Notes under the pieces: generated by a model
Told to the model about the DNA's origin: nothing
Databases searched by the model: none
The model's input: only the letters and a program-made list of their open reading frames with translations
Translations under genes and position numbers: made by a program
In this document: positions 17,556-27,020 of the stretch, piece by piece
How positions within the stretch are numbered: the stretch's first letter is position 1
Layout: every line of letters begins with the position of its first letter
From: Tunturibacter psychrotolerans
GTDB lineage: Bacteria; Acidobacteriota; Terriglobia; Terriglobales; Acidobacteriaceae
Direction of reading: 5' to 3'
DNA length: 64,000 nucleotides
Assembly (NCBI RefSeq): GCF_040359615.1
Contig: NZ_CP132942.1
Span: 1,364,001-1,428,000, forward strand

Positions 17556-18500
17556 TTGGGGGAAAAGTTCCCTCGGGTGGATGATAGGAAGATGGTTGAG
17601 CGCGGGTTGCAGCGGGTGGTGGGGGTGGACTGGTCGGGCGACAAGGGGTCGGGGCAGAGGAGGAAGATCTGGGCGGGAGTTTGGACGGCTTCTACGGGGC
17701 GGGTGACGCTGGAGGGTGGGAGAACGCGGGAAGAGTTGATTGCGTGGCTGATTGAGATGGGCGAGGAGACTCCCCGGATGGTCGTGGGGTTTGACTTTAC
17801 GTTTAGCTATCCGGCTTGGTTTTTGAAGGAGTTGGGAATTGGGTCGGCGCCGGAGTTTTGGCGATTGGTTGCGGATGGGCAGGGAGAAAAGTGGCTGCAT
17901 CGGGACTGTGAGGATGTGCGGTTTTGGGGCGTGCCGGGTTCGCAACGGCATGGGAAGAAGCCTGCGGAGTTTTCCGGGGAGCATGCACACAGGATGTTGC
18001 GAAGGGCGGAGACGGTGTTGAAGGTGCGGGCGGAGATGACGGACCCGCTGCAGGTGGCGAAGATTGCGGGGATTGCGCCGAAGTCGGTGTTTCAGATTGG
18101 CGGGGCGGGGGCGGTGGGGACGGCTTCGTTGCGCGGGATGCCGGGGTTACTGGTGTTGCGGGCGGCTGGGTTTCGGATCTGGCCGTACGATGAGCCGGAT
18201 GTGAAGCGGGCGCCGACGGTGGTGGAGATTTATACGCGGCTGATGACGGGGGCGGTGAATAAGAGTTCGGAGGTGGCGCGGACGGATTATCTTGCGAAGA
18301 AGCGGAAGGAGAGTGCGATGTATGCGGGGCTTTCGAGATTGGTGATGGCGAAGGCGCGGGCTTCGGAGGATGCGTTTGATGCGTTGGTGACCGCGATGGT
18401 GATGACGGAGCATCGGGCGGAGTTTGCTGCGTTGAAGAAGACGGAGGATGAGGTGTTTCGCATGGAGGGGCAGACCTGGGTGCCGGGGTTGGTGGTGTGA
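17556..18500 (+). CDS. RNase H-like fold protein (predicted nuclease, DUF429-like)
   Basis: Up to 314 residues. A conserved N-terminal GVDWSGDKGSG, then VVGFDFTFSYP, later SVFQIGGAGAVG and, near the C-terminus, SEDAFDALVTAMVM. Acidic residues in the first strand, in FDF and in the ED.FDA helix fit the active-site layout of RNase H-like predicted nucleases, so two-metal catalysis is plausible but unproven. The start is uncertain: TTG 17556, GTG 17577 and ATG 17592 are all in frame, and none has an ideal ribosome site. It diverges from the small membrane protein. Confidence 0.7.
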   Translation: MGEKFPRVDDRKMVERGLQRVVGVDWSGDKGSGQRRKIWAGVWTASTGRVTLEGGRTREELIAWLIEMGEETPRMVVGFDFTFSYPAWFLKELGIGSAPEFWRLVADGQGEKWLHRDCEDVRFWGVPGSQRHGKKPAEFSGEHAHRMLRRAETVLKVRAEMTDPLQVAKIAGIAPKSVFQIGGAGAVGTASLRGMPGLLVLRAAGFRIWPYDEPDVKRAPTVVEIYTRLMTGAVNKSSEVARTDYLAKKRKESAMYAGLSRLVMAKARASEDAFDALVTAMVMTEHRAEFAALKKTEDEVFRMEGQTWVPGLVV

Positions 18501-18545
18501 TTTGAGCTAGTGAAACTCTGGTGGGTGGGTGGCATCTAACGCGGG

Positions 18546-19517
18546 ATGAAGACGATCACGCTGGAAGAACATTTTTTGACTGAGACTTATATGCGGGCGA
18601 CGGCGGAGTATTCCGTGAAGACGGGGATGCAGTTTCCTGACTTGCAGGCGAAGCTGCTGGACCTGGGTGCGGGGCGGATCGCAGCGATGGATGAGGCTGG
18701 GATCGATCTGCAGGTAATGTCGCTGGTTGCGTTTGGGCTGGAGGGGTTGAGTGCGGCGGATGGGACGGCTGTGGCTCGGGCGGTGAATGATGAGCTGGCT
18801 GCGGCGGTGAAGGCGAATCCGACGAGGCTGGCTGGGTTCGCTACGTTGGGGATGAAGGATGTTGGCGCGGCGGTAAAGGAGCTGGAGCGGTGTGTTAGTG
18901 TCCTCGGGTTTCGTGGGGTGATGGTGAATGGGACGGTGGAAGGGCGGTTCTTCGACGATGCGCGGTTTCTGCCGTTCTTCGAGGCGGCGGCTGCGCTTGA
19001 TGTGCCGGTGTATCTGCATCCGGCGCCTCCTCCTGAGCCAGTGCGGGAGGCTTACTACACTGGGTTGCCCGGACAGCTGGGAATGATGCTGTCGATTGCG
19101 GGTTGGGGATGGCACTCGGAGACGGCTCTGCATACGCTACGGCTGATTGTGTCGGGGCTGTTTGATAAGGTGCCGGGATTGCAGTTAATTATTGGGCATA
19201 TGGGGGAGGGGTTGCCGTTTGCGCTGGCTCGGTCGAGTGGGATGCTGTCGGGGGCGGCGAAGCTGAAGCAGACGGTGGCGGAGTACTTCAAGACGAATAT
19301 TCATCTGACGACGAGTGGGTATTTCACGCTGCCACCGCTGAAGTGTGCGCTGGAGGTAGTGGGGATTGAGCGGATGATGTATTCGGTGGATTATCCGTTT
19401 AGTGCGAATACGAAGGGGAAGGATTTCTTGGAGAAGGTGGCGGGGGTGTTGTCTGGGGCGGAGATGGAGATGTTGGTGGGAGGGAACGCGGCGAAGGTGC
19501 TGCGCTTGGGTGAGTGA
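18546..19517 (+). CDS. Amidohydrolase-family protein, decarboxylase-like
   Basis: A 323-residue TIM-barrel metal enzyme. It opens with TLEEHFLT, the E-x-H pattern that in gamma-resorcylate and dihydroxybenzoate decarboxylases replaces the HxH of other amidohydrolases (here E7 and H9). Further metal or catalytic blocks are YLHPAPP (about 157), IGHMGEGLPF (about 216) and YSVDYPF (about 280, the conserved Asp). Those enzymes remove a carboxyl group from phenolic acids non-oxidatively. The substrate is not predictable. The gene ends directly against the convergent NAD(P)-binding gene, with no base between the two stops. Confidence 0.82.
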   Translation: MKTITLEEHFLTETYMRATAEYSVKTGMQFPDLQAKLLDLGAGRIAAMDEAGIDLQVMSLVAFGLEGLSAADGTAVARAVNDELAAAVKANPTRLAGFATLGMKDVGAAVKELERCVSVLGFRGVMVNGTVEGRFFDDARFLPFFEAAAALDVPVYLHPAPPPEPVREAYYTGLPGQLGMMLSIAGWGWHSETALHTLRLIVSGLFDKVPGLQLIIGHMGEGLPFALARSSGMLSGAAKLKQTVAEYFKTNIHLTTSGYFTLPPLKCALEVVGIERMMYSVDYPFSANTKGKDFLEKVAGVLSGAEMEMLVGGNAAKVLRLGE

Positions 19518-20396
19518 TTAGCGCAGAACGGCAGGCTTCAACACCTCTTTGCACCACTGGCGAAAACTGGTGGGTGTGGTGGACTCCGCAGTTCGCGGTT
19601 CCATGTTGTCGAGACCTTCATTCTTGGCCATCATCATGTCCACCATGCCTGTGGCCATCGACTCGGACGCTCCGGACTTGATCAGACTTGCCTTGAAGGC
19701 CTCGAACGGAATGTGCTGATAACGAACCGGTTTTTCCAGCACCTCTGAGAGGATCTGCGCCATGTCGTTGTGCGACAGATCTTCAGGGCCAAGTATCGGC
19801 ACACTGCCACTCCCGCTCCACGAAGAATCGAGCAGCAGCTTCGCCGCAACCGACGCGATATCGCGTGTCGCGCACGTTGGAACCTTCAGGTCTCCGGACA
19901 GCGGCGAGTAGAACATACTCAGATTTTTGATCGGCTCAACCTGGCGAAGAAAGTTGTCCATAAACGAGGGCATTGTCAGTGCGCGAAAGCTCACGCCTGT
20001 GCTTGCAATCAGATCATCCATTGCTACAGACGCGGACACCAGCCCGGCAGGCTTAGGCCATCCGCGCCCCAGGGCTGAGACTGCCACAACCCGTTTCACC
20101 TCTCGGTTTTTGAAAGCCTCACACGCCGGCCTTATGAATTCCAGATATCGCGTTTCGACGTTGTTGGCCTGGAAGTCCGGAGGGACCACCCAGAACACGG
20201 AATCAGCACCTTCGAATGCCCGGTCGACGACCTCTCTGTCGCTATGCGATCCCTGCACCACTTCCAACCGCTCGCGTGCACGCGCCGACAAGCGGGAAGG
20301 ATCGCGCGCAATCACGCGGATTGTCTCGCCGCTATCCAGAAGCTTCTCGAGGACCTGTTGGCCAATATTACCTGTAGGCGTAGTAATGACGATCAT
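19518..20396 (-). CDS. NmrA-like NAD(P)-binding protein
   Basis: A 292-residue Rossmann-fold protein from ATG 20396, with the nucleotide-binding pattern TTPTGNIGQQVLEKLL (T-x-x-G-x-x-G), RVIARDPSRL after the second strand and VFWVVPPD after the fourth. This matches the atypical short-chain dehydrogenase/NmrA group (redox sensors, quinone or nucleoside-diphosphate-sugar-like reductases). The Arg-rich second-strand end suggests NADP rather than NAD. The GC content and codon use look more even than in neighbouring genes. No ribosome site is obvious. Confidence 0.8.
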   Translation of the reverse strand: MIVITTPTGNIGQQVLEKLLDSGETIRVIARDPSRLSARARERLEVVQGSHSDREVVDRAFEGADSVFWVVPPDFQANNVETRYLEFIRPACEAFKNREVKRVVAVSALGRGWPKPAGLVSASVAMDDLIASTGVSFRALTMPSFMDNFLRQVEPIKNLSMFYSPLSGDLKVPTCATRDIASVAAKLLLDSSWSGSGSVPILGPEDLSHNDMAQILSEVLEKPVRYQHIPFEAFKASLIKSGASESMATGMVDMMMAKNEGLDNMEPRTAESTTPTSFRQWCKEVLKPAVLR

Positions 20397-20453
20397 GGCT
20401 GTTTGGATTGATGCGCAGTGCAAAAGCTAAGACGATCGCGGAGCCTTTACTTT

Positions 20454-20840
20454 TTACTTCTTTCTGCCGACTAGTGGCGGCCAGCTGAGAGCGGAGGAGA
20501 TCAAGCCGAATAGACCGGGCACCATGAGAAGACCCAACATATATCGATCACCATGATAGATTCTCGTCTCGGTATTAGTTAATACCGAGAGTGTTGCGAT
20601 TGAAACCAACCAGATAGAGGCTATGATTCTGTGCCAGAAAGCTAAGACACACGCCGGGAAGACTGTCACGCACGTCAAGATGGAGACTATCGTTTGCAGA
20701 TTTGGGTCTGAGGCGGACAGTACAAGGGGCCATCCAAAGAATGGCAGTGTGCCGAGTGCTGCGCAGCCACCGAAGACGATTCGGTTCCAAAGAATCTGGT
20801 CGATATAACCAAGATGGCTTTCAGTCGGAGTCGAACTCAT
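20454..20840 (-). CDS. Small integral membrane protein of unknown function
   Basis: A 128-residue protein with four hydrophobic segments (about 20-42, 48-70, 72-87, 97-118). No motif recognised. It diverges from alaS with 34 bases between starts, so the promoters overlap. Codon use is less G-rich than in alaS. Confidence 0.6.
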   Translation of the reverse strand: MSSTPTESHLGYIDQILWNRIVFGGCAALGTLPFFGWPLVLSASDPNLQTIVSILTCVTVFPACVLAFWHRIIASIWLVSIATLSVLTNTETRIYHGDRYMLGLLMVPGLFGLISSALSWPPLVGRKK

Positions 20841-20874
20841 CGGGTTTCATCTTACCGCTGATAAACTTGGGCTT

Positions 20875-23763
20875 ATGATTAATCGTTCGGGCAGCCAGAT
20901 TCGGGAAGATTTTTTGCGGTTTTTTGAGGGCAAGGGGCATCGGCGGGTGCACTCTTCTTCGCTGGTGCCGGCGAACGATCCTACGCTGCTGTTTACCAAT
21001 GCGGGGATGAATCAGTTCAAGGATGTTTTTCTTGGGAACGAGAAGCGGGATTACACGCGGGCGGTGAGTTCGCAGAAGTGTGTGCGGGCCGGAGGCAAGC
21101 ATAACGATCTGGAGAACGTTGGGTTTACGCGGCGGCACCATACCTTCTTTGAGATGTTGGGGAATTTTTCTTTTGGGGACTACTTCAAGAAAGATGCGAT
21201 TGCTTACGCTTGGGAGCTGCTGACTTCGAATCATGATCATTGCTTTGGGATCGATCCTTCGCGGCTTTATGTGACGATCTTTGAGGGTGATGCGAAGGTT
21301 CCGCGGGATGATGAGGCGGAGAAGTTCTGGATTGAGATTGGGGTGCCGAAGGAGAGGATCTTTGGGATGTCGGCCAAGGATAACTTCTGGCAGATGGGAG
21401 ATACGGGGCCTTGTGGGCCTTGTAGTGAGATCTTTTACGACATGGGGATGGGGGCTGCGGAGGAGGCGGGAGTTGATAAGCCGTTTCCGCACGATGATCA
21501 GCGATATGTCGAGGTATGGAATCTGGTGTTCATGCAGTTCGACCGGTCGAGCGATGGGACGCTGACTCCGCTGCCTAAACCGTCGATTGATACGGGGATG
21601 GGGTTGGAGCGGATTGCTGCGGTGCTGCAGGGAGTGCTGTCGAACTTTGAGACGGATCTGTTTACTCCGCTGATTGTGCGGGCGGAGGAGCTGACCGGGC
21701 ATAAAGTGGAACCCGAGCATGCTGTCGATGAGCGCTCGCGTGCGAGCTTGAGGATTATTGCGGATCATGCGCGGGCGGCTACGTTTTTGATATCGGATGG
21801 GGTGCTGCCTGCGAATGAGGGCAGAGGGTATGTGCTGCGGAAGATTCTGCGGCGTGGGATTCGGCATGGACGGCTGCTGGGGCAGGAAAAGCCGTTTATG
21901 TATGAGATGGTGTTCGCGGTTCGGGATGAGATGCAGGTGGCTTATCCGGAGTTGAAGGAGACTGCGGAGCGGGTGACTAAGGTGGTGCTGGCGGAGGAGG
22001 AGCAGTTTGCTCGGGTTCTTGGCCAAGCAGAAAGGGAGCTGGATACTGCCTTTTATTCGGCAAGACGCGACGCGCAACGGCCAGTGATACTCAGCAATAA
22101 ACCTCCAGTTCGAGTCGATCTAATCGAACTAGCGATTACCACGGTGGAGAGCAATCCAGGGCTGACTTTAGAAGATGTACGGAAGAATCACCTCCCCACT
22201 CTTCCTGATGCCTATTTCGAGATTGCGAGCAGGGCAATGCGCGAGGCAAAGCCGATTTTAGATGGCTCAGCAGCTTTTCGCATATACGAGACGTTCGGCA
22301 TGCCGCTGGATTTTATGGTTGATGCTGCCCGGGATGCCGGAATCAAATTTGACCATGAAGGTTTTGAAAAGGCGAAGGAAGAGGAGCAGCAGCGGGCTCG
22401 GGCTTCGTGGAAGGGTGGGTCGCAGAAGTCGGCGGCGCCGGTTTATCGGGAGTTGCCGAAGACGGAGTTTGAAGGGTACTCGACGCTGCGGGTTGATGGC
22501 GCGAAGGTGTTGGCGCTGGTGAAGGATGGCGTTGGTGTGCCGGAGTTGAAGGGTGGCGAGTCGGGTGAGGTGGTGCTCGATGCTACGAGTTTCTATGCGG
22601 ACTCGGGTGGGCAGGTTGGAGATCAGGGGTGGTTGTACTCAGGGGATCACAACCTAGTGGTGGCTGAGGTGAGTGGCGCGACCAAGCCGGTGCAGGGTGT
22701 GTTTGCGCATAGGGTGAGGGCGAACCATACGATTGCTGTGGGCGATACGGTGGATACGGTGGTCGATGGTTTGGTGCGGGCAGCTACGACGCGCAATCAT
22801 ACGGGGACGCATCTGTTGCATGCGGCGTTGCGCGAGGTGCTGGGGAAGCATGTGAAGCAGGCGGGGTCGTTGAACGATGCGACGCGACTGCGGTTTGATT
22901 TTTCGCACTTCACGGGTGTGGCTGAGGAGGAGTTGCGTGAGGTTGAGGAGATTGTGAACCGGCAGGTGATGGGGAATACGAAGGTGGAGACGCTGGTGGA
23001 TGTGCCGATCGACGTGGCGGTGAATGAGCTGGGGGCGATGGCGCTGTTTGGTGAGAAGTATGGCGAGAAGGTAAGGGTGGTGAAGATCGGCGACTTTTCG
23101 ACTGAGCTTTGCGGTGGGATTCATACGGGGGCTACGGGCGAGATTGGTGTGATTAAGGTGGTGGGGGAGGGGTCGGTGTCTTCGGGCGTGCGGCGCGTGG
23201 AGGCGGTGAGCGGGACGGGTGCGCTGCATGAGTTTAGGCGCGACTTCGATGTGGCTCGTGTGGTGGGTGCGATGTTGGGGAGTTCTGGTGATGGCGTAAC
23301 TCCGGCGGAGGCGCTGCGGGCTCGGATTACGGTGCAGGAAGAGGAGATGAAGAAGCTGCGGCGGGAGCTGGATGCGGTGCGGATGAAGGCGGCTGCTTCG
23401 TCGATGTCGGATGCGGCTTCGTCGGCTGTGGAGGTGAAGGGCGTGAAGGTGCTGGCGCAGCGGGTGGATGGTGTGGAGAAGGCTCAGATGCGGGAGCTGG
23501 TGGATTCGCTGCGTATCAAGTTGGGGAGCGGCGTAGTGGTGTTAGGCGCTGCTGTTGATGGGAAGGTTTCGTTGATTGTGGGCGTGACGAAGGATCTGAC
23601 TTCGCGGGTACAGGCGGGGAAGATTGTTGGGCAGCTTGCGGCTCAGGTTGGAGGGAAGGGTGGGGGACGGCCTGATCTGGCAGAGGCTGGAGGGAGCGAT
23701 GTGGGTTCGCTGGATGCGGCCTTGAAGAGTGCGGCTGAGGTGGTGGGTGGGTTGTTGGGGTAG
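20875..23763 (+). CDS. alaS: Alanyl-tRNA synthetase with an internal insert
   Basis: A 962-residue class II synthetase that charges tRNA-Ala. Catalytic motifs include [28 protein letters not shown] and the class [20 protein letters not shown] block. The editing domain has HTGTHLLH near residue 642 and CGGIHTG near 746, the zinc site that clears mischarged Ser/Gly. A C-Ala domain and a GGGRPD block near the end complete it. Usual length is about 880, so there are extra residues: about 60 non-canonical ones lie in the helical tRNA-recognition region (roughly 390-455). Bases about 22020-22380 also use different codons (AGA, CTA, ATA) from the rest. The gene is essential and otherwise complete. 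Confidence 0.95.
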   Translation: MINRSGSQIREDFLRFFEGKGHRRVHSSSLVPANDPTLLFTNAGMNQFKDVFLGNEKRDYTRAVSSQKCVRAGGKHNDLENVGFTRRHHTFFEMLGNFSFGDYFKKDAIAYAWELLTSNHDHCFGIDPSRLYVTIFEGDAKVPRDDEAEKFWIEIGVPKERIFGMSAKDNFWQMGDTGPCGPCSEIFYDMGMGAAEEAGVDKPFPHDDQRYVEVWNLVFMQFDRSSDGTLTPLPKPSIDTGMGLERIAAVLQGVLSNFETDLFTPLIVRAEELTGHKVEPEHAVDERSRASLRIIADHARAATFLISDGVLPANEGRGYVLRKILRRGIRHGRLLGQEKPFMYEMVFAVRDEMQVAYPELKETAERVTKVVLAEEEQFARVLGQAERELDTAFYSARRDAQRPVILSNKPPVRVDLIELAITTVESNPGLTLEDVRKNHLPTLPDAYFEIASRAMREAKPILDGSAAFRIYETFGMPLDFMVDAARDAGIKFDHEGFEKAKEEEQQRARASWKGGSQKSAAPVYRELPKTEFEGYSTLRVDGAKVLALVKDGVGVPELKGGESGEVVLDATSFYADSGGQVGDQGWLYSGDHNLVVAEVSGATKPVQGVFAHRVRANHTIAVGDTVDTVVDGLVRAATTRNHTGTHLLHAALREVLGKHVKQAGSLNDATRLRFDFSHFTGVAEEELREVEEIVNRQVMGNTKVETLVDVPIDVAVNELGAMALFGEKYGEKVRVVKIGDFSTELCGGIHTGATGEIGVIKVVGEGSVSSGVRRVEAVSGTGALHEFRRDFDVARVVGAMLGSSGDGVTPAEALRARITVQEEEMKKLRRELDAVRMKAAASSMSDAASSAVEVKGVKVLAQRVDGVEKAQMRELVDSLRIKLGSGVVVLGAAVDGKVSLIVGVTKDLTSRVQAGKIVGQLAAQVGGKGGGRPDLAEAGGSDVGSLDAALKSAAEVVGGLLG

Positions 23764-23766
23764 GAA

Positions 23767-24165
23767 CTATTCCGGTATCCCGTCCCAGCCTCTGCGATCC
23801 CAGACTGCTTGTAATCTGGACCAGATCTCGTCTGACATCTGATCTTGCCAGACACCGCCGAGCACTTTCGCAAATGCAGGATCCTGACGGGCTTTTTCTT
23901 CAACGCGCTCTATATAGAGTTCGCCGAAGTGAGATAGGAGATTCTCAATAGTTCCTGCCGAAAGGACCTGACGAATAGCGATCGACTGATCGCGTTCGTG
24001 AACCTTCAGAATGACTTGCCACAGTTCTTCACTCTTCCCGTCGAATAACAAATCCAATTCTTCTTCTGTCGCCCAAACGGTCTCCTCATACGCCTTCGAG
24101 TTCTTGGGCGCGTGGTAGTAGCGAATCCAGGCATCAGCGAGTTTGTTCAGGTCTTCTTCAGTCAC
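23767..24165 (-). CDS. DUF6869-like protein
   Basis: A 132-residue acidic, helical protein with DLNKLADAWIRYYHAP at the start, VLSAGTIENLLSHFG in the middle and DPAFAKVLGGVWQDQMSDEIW near the end. I recognise this as the pattern of DUF6869, a small family of unknown function often found near phage- or contact-toxin-related genes, though nothing of that kind is next door here. It ends three bases from the alaS stop (convergent). Confidence 0.65.
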   Translation of the reverse strand: MTEEDLNKLADAWIRYYHAPKNSKAYEETVWATEEELDLLFDGKSEELWQVILKVHERDQSIAIRQVLSAGTIENLLSHFGELYIERVEEKARQDPAFAKVLGGVWQDQMSDEIWSRLQAVWDRRGWDGIPE

Positions 24166-24179
24166 CGGGCCTGCCCCGG

Positions 24180-24347
24180 CTATTTGGGTTCTTCGGATTC
24201 GAGGAGGTTGCGGGTCTCTGCGAGGTTGAGGGTGTTTCCGTCCACGACGAATTCGTAGTCGCCGGCGTTGTCGGGGACTTTGAATATGCCGTCTACCTTA
24301 TGGCCACGCTTGCGGAGAGCTTCGACGAGAAGATCGATATCTACCAT
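24180..24347 (-). CDS. Small protein of unknown function
   Basis: A 55-residue ORF from ATG 24347 (VDIDLLVEALRKRGHKVDGIF...), ending ESEEPK. The predicted fold is helix, then two or three strands (YEFVVDGNTLNL), then helix. It is followed on the same strand by the DUF6869-like gene after only 14 bases, which argues for a two-gene operon. No family recognised. Confidence 0.6.
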   Translation of the reverse strand: MVDIDLLVEALRKRGHKVDGIFKVPDNAGDYEFVVDGNTLNLAETRNLLESEEPK

Positions 24348-24579
24348 GCGGGAAAGTGTACAGGAAGTTTTTTGGTTGAGATGCAACTGACAGCACGGGT
24401 GGATGGGACGGGAGAGTTCGAAGTAGTGATCGGCGTTGGGTAGCCGGTTCGCGGAGACACAACGGCTTGTGTTTTGGGAATCGCGGGGGGTATCGGGGGG
24501 TGTACGGCTGTTCTTTTCACGCGCGTTTTAGGGTGGGCTCTCTTAAACTTAGCCAAGTCTGTCGATTTTGAAGAAGACA

Positions 24580-26826
24580 ATGGGCTTAGGGAAGACAATA
24601 CGTGGTTTTTGGTGGGGCGGCGCTTGCGCGGTAGTGCTGGGCGGCGCGATGGTGCAGGTTCTGCCTGCGAAGCCGGCGCAGAAGAGACATGCGGAGTTGA
24701 GCGCGTGGGAGCAGGCGGAGCGGGGACGCGAGACGCTGGAGGCGATGCCGGATGGGACGCGGACCAAGGCGGACTATACGCGGGCGATGGATGGGTTTCG
24801 TGCGGTGTACCACGAGTCGCCGAGGGATGTGCATGCTCCCGATAGCGTGAATGCGGTGGCGGAGTTACTGGCTGAGCAGGGGCGCGGACTGCATGATGCG
24901 AAGAGTCTGAAGGCGGCGGTGGGGCAGTATGAGTTTTTGCGGACGCAATATCCGGGGAGTTCGTTGCGGGTGAGTGCGCTGCTGGCGGAGGGGCAGATCT
25001 ATGAGAATGATCTGCATGATGCGGAGGCGGCGCGGGAGAGATATTCGCTGCTGGTGAAACAGTATCCGCGAAGCGAAAAGGCGGAGGAGGCGCGAGCTGG
25101 GCTGGCTTCGTTGGAGCAAGGGGCAGGGCGTGGGGTACAGGATGCTGCGGTTACTCCGGCTCCGGCTCCGGTTGTGCCTTCTGCGACGAAGGAGATTGGA
25201 ACGGGTGGGGTTTCGGCGACTGCTTCGGGTGCGGGGGATTCGAAGGCGGCGGGTGCAGTACCGGCGGGAGTTTCGTCGCCGATGGATGAGGCCGTCGATG
25301 CGGCTGCGGGTGGGGCTTTGGCTGGTGAAGCGCAGGGTGCGGGGGCGCAGGGTGCTGCGCCGATGCATGTTGCGAAGACGCTGCGGCGAGGGCATTTGGC
25401 GCAGGTGGCGGGGATTCGGCATTGGTCGACGCCGAACTATACGCGGGTGGCGATCGACCTGGGCGATGATGTGACGTATGAGGCGGCAAGGGTGCCGAAT
25501 CCGGATCGGATTTATTTCGATCTGCATGGAACACGGCTGGCGCAGGAGCTGGTGGGGAAGAGCTTTGCGGTGACCGATGATGGATATTTGAAGAGGATCC
25601 GGGCGGCGCAGTTTTCTAACGACATGACGCGCGTGGTGCTGGATGTAAATGATGTGACCGAGTACTCGGCGTTTCTGCTGCCGAATCCCTATCGCTTAAT
25701 TATAGATATCCACGGCGGGAGCAAGGCGGAGCCGGGTGCGCCGGCGGTGAACGTTCCGATGCAGAGGGCGGCGGCTGCTGCTCCGACAGTGCCGAATACG
25801 ACGGCGGTGAAGTCGGGGAGTTCGTTTGATGTAGCGGCGCTGAGTGCGCAGCCGGGAAGAGTGGAGGCTACCAGTGAGCCGACCTCGCAGCCGATCTCGG
25901 CGGTGGTTGCGGGGAAAAAAGATTCGGGTGCGGAACCGGCTGGCGTGGCTGAAGGTGGCGTTGCGGCTGCGGTTGGAGCTGTTCCTGATGTGCCGCTGGC
26001 GGTGCCGACGAAACGGTTGAAGAAGGGTAAGGCCGTGAAGGATGCGGATGCTGTGCCGGCGAGGGCGGCGGTGCCTACGGCGGATGGCGAGACGTCGATG
26101 GTGCGAGCGCTGGGGTTGAAGATCGGGCGGATCGTGATCGATGCCGGTCATGGGGGGCATGACTCAGGGACGTTGGGCGTCGATGGGATTGAAGAGAAGG
26201 ATGTCGTGCTGGATGTGGCGCTGCGGCTGGGCAAACTGCTGCATGACCGGCTGGGGGCGGAGATTATTTATACGCGGTCGGACGATACGTTTATTCCGCT
26301 GGAGACACGGACAGCGATTGCGAATAAGGCACAGGCGGATCTGTTTCTTTCGATTCATGCGAACTCGTCCGCGGATGCAAGTGCGCGTGGGGTGGAGACT
26401 TATTATCTGAACTTCACTTCGTCGCCGGATGCGCTGGAGACGGCTGCGCGAGAGAACGCGGTGTCGGATCAGTCGATTCATCAGTTGAGCGATCTGGTGA
26501 AGAAGATTACGTTGAAGGACAAGATCGAGGAGTCTCGTGAGTTCGCGGCGGATGTAGAGCAGAGTTTGTATGGCGGGTTGCAGCGAGGCAATGCGGGGTT
26601 GAAGGATCGCGGGGTGAAGAAGGCTCCGTTTGTGGTGCTGATTGGGGCGAATATGCCCTCGATTCTGGCGGAGATTTCATTTGTCACGAATGCGAAGGAC
26701 GCTCGGCAGCTACAGCAGCCGGATTATCGGGAGCGGGTGGCGGAGAGTCTATATAAAGGTGTCGCGAAGTATGCAGGTGGGTTGAGTGGGGCGAAGGTAC
26801 CAACTGAGCGGGCTAGCGGGAACTGA
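24580..26826 (+). CDS. N-acetylmuramoyl-L-alanine amidase with TPR-like and AMIN domains
   Basis: A 748-residue exported peptidoglycan hydrolase. An N-terminal signal helix (about 10-28) is followed by a YbgF/TPR-like helical region (about 30-180), a long Ala/Gly-rich linker, an AMIN domain (about 275-380: WSTPNYTRVAIDLGD, PNPYRLIIDIHG), a second linker and a catalytic Amidase_3 domain (about 510-735). The latter shows IDAGHGGHDSG, LFLSIHANSS and ILAEISFVTN, giving the zinc ligands and catalytic glutamate. It cleaves the amide between MurNAc and L-Ala in daughter-cell separation. AMIN usually targets amidases to septal peptidoglycan, and the TPR-like region is an extra fusion. ATG 24580 chosen over an upstream TTG. 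Confidence 0.9.
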   Translation: MGLGKTIRGFWWGGACAVVLGGAMVQVLPAKPAQKRHAELSAWEQAERGRETLEAMPDGTRTKADYTRAMDGFRAVYHESPRDVHAPDSVNAVAELLAEQGRGLHDAKSLKAAVGQYEFLRTQYPGSSLRVSALLAEGQIYENDLHDAEAARERYSLLVKQYPRSEKAEEARAGLASLEQGAGRGVQDAAVTPAPAPVVPSATKEIGTGGVSATASGAGDSKAAGAVPAGVSSPMDEAVDAAAGGALAGEAQGAGAQGAAPMHVAKTLRRGHLAQVAGIRHWSTPNYTRVAIDLGDDVTYEAARVPNPDRIYFDLHGTRLAQELVGKSFAVTDDGYLKRIRAAQFSNDMTRVVLDVNDVTEYSAFLLPNPYRLIIDIHGGSKAEPGAPAVNVPMQRAAAAAPTVPNTTAVKSGSSFDVAALSAQPGRVEATSEPTSQPISAVVAGKKDSGAEPAGVAEGGVAAAVGAVPDVPLAVPTKRLKKGKAVKDADAVPARAAVPTADGETSMVRALGLKIGRIVIDAGHGGHDSGTLGVDGIEEKDVVLDVALRLGKLLHDRLGAEIIYTRSDDTFIPLETRTAIANKAQADLFLSIHANSSADASARGVETYYLNFTSSPDALETAARENAVSDQSIHQLSDLVKKITLKDKIEESREFAADVEQSLYGGLQRGNAGLKDRGVKKAPFVVLIGANMPSILAEISFVTNAKDARQLQQPDYRERVAESLYKGVAKYAGGLSGAKVPTERASGN

Positions 26827-27020
26827 TTTTTCTGTAGGTGGCCTTCTGTTGGTGGGTTTGGGTGGCACGACGGTTTGATTGATTCTTAGATTCTTCCAAT
26901 CTGGATGTCCCGGTGATGGCCAGGAGTTTGCTATTGCCTCGTTGCGGATATTTTTCGCGCGAAGATGCGTTGCGAGCCTCGTGCTTTCGAGATGACTCGG
27001 CGTGCTTCCTGAGGAGGTCC

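Noticed and set aside
20821..22077. Minus-strand frame of 418 codons inside alaS
   Set aside because: Mirror of alaS; Arg/His/Pro-rich composition without motifs.
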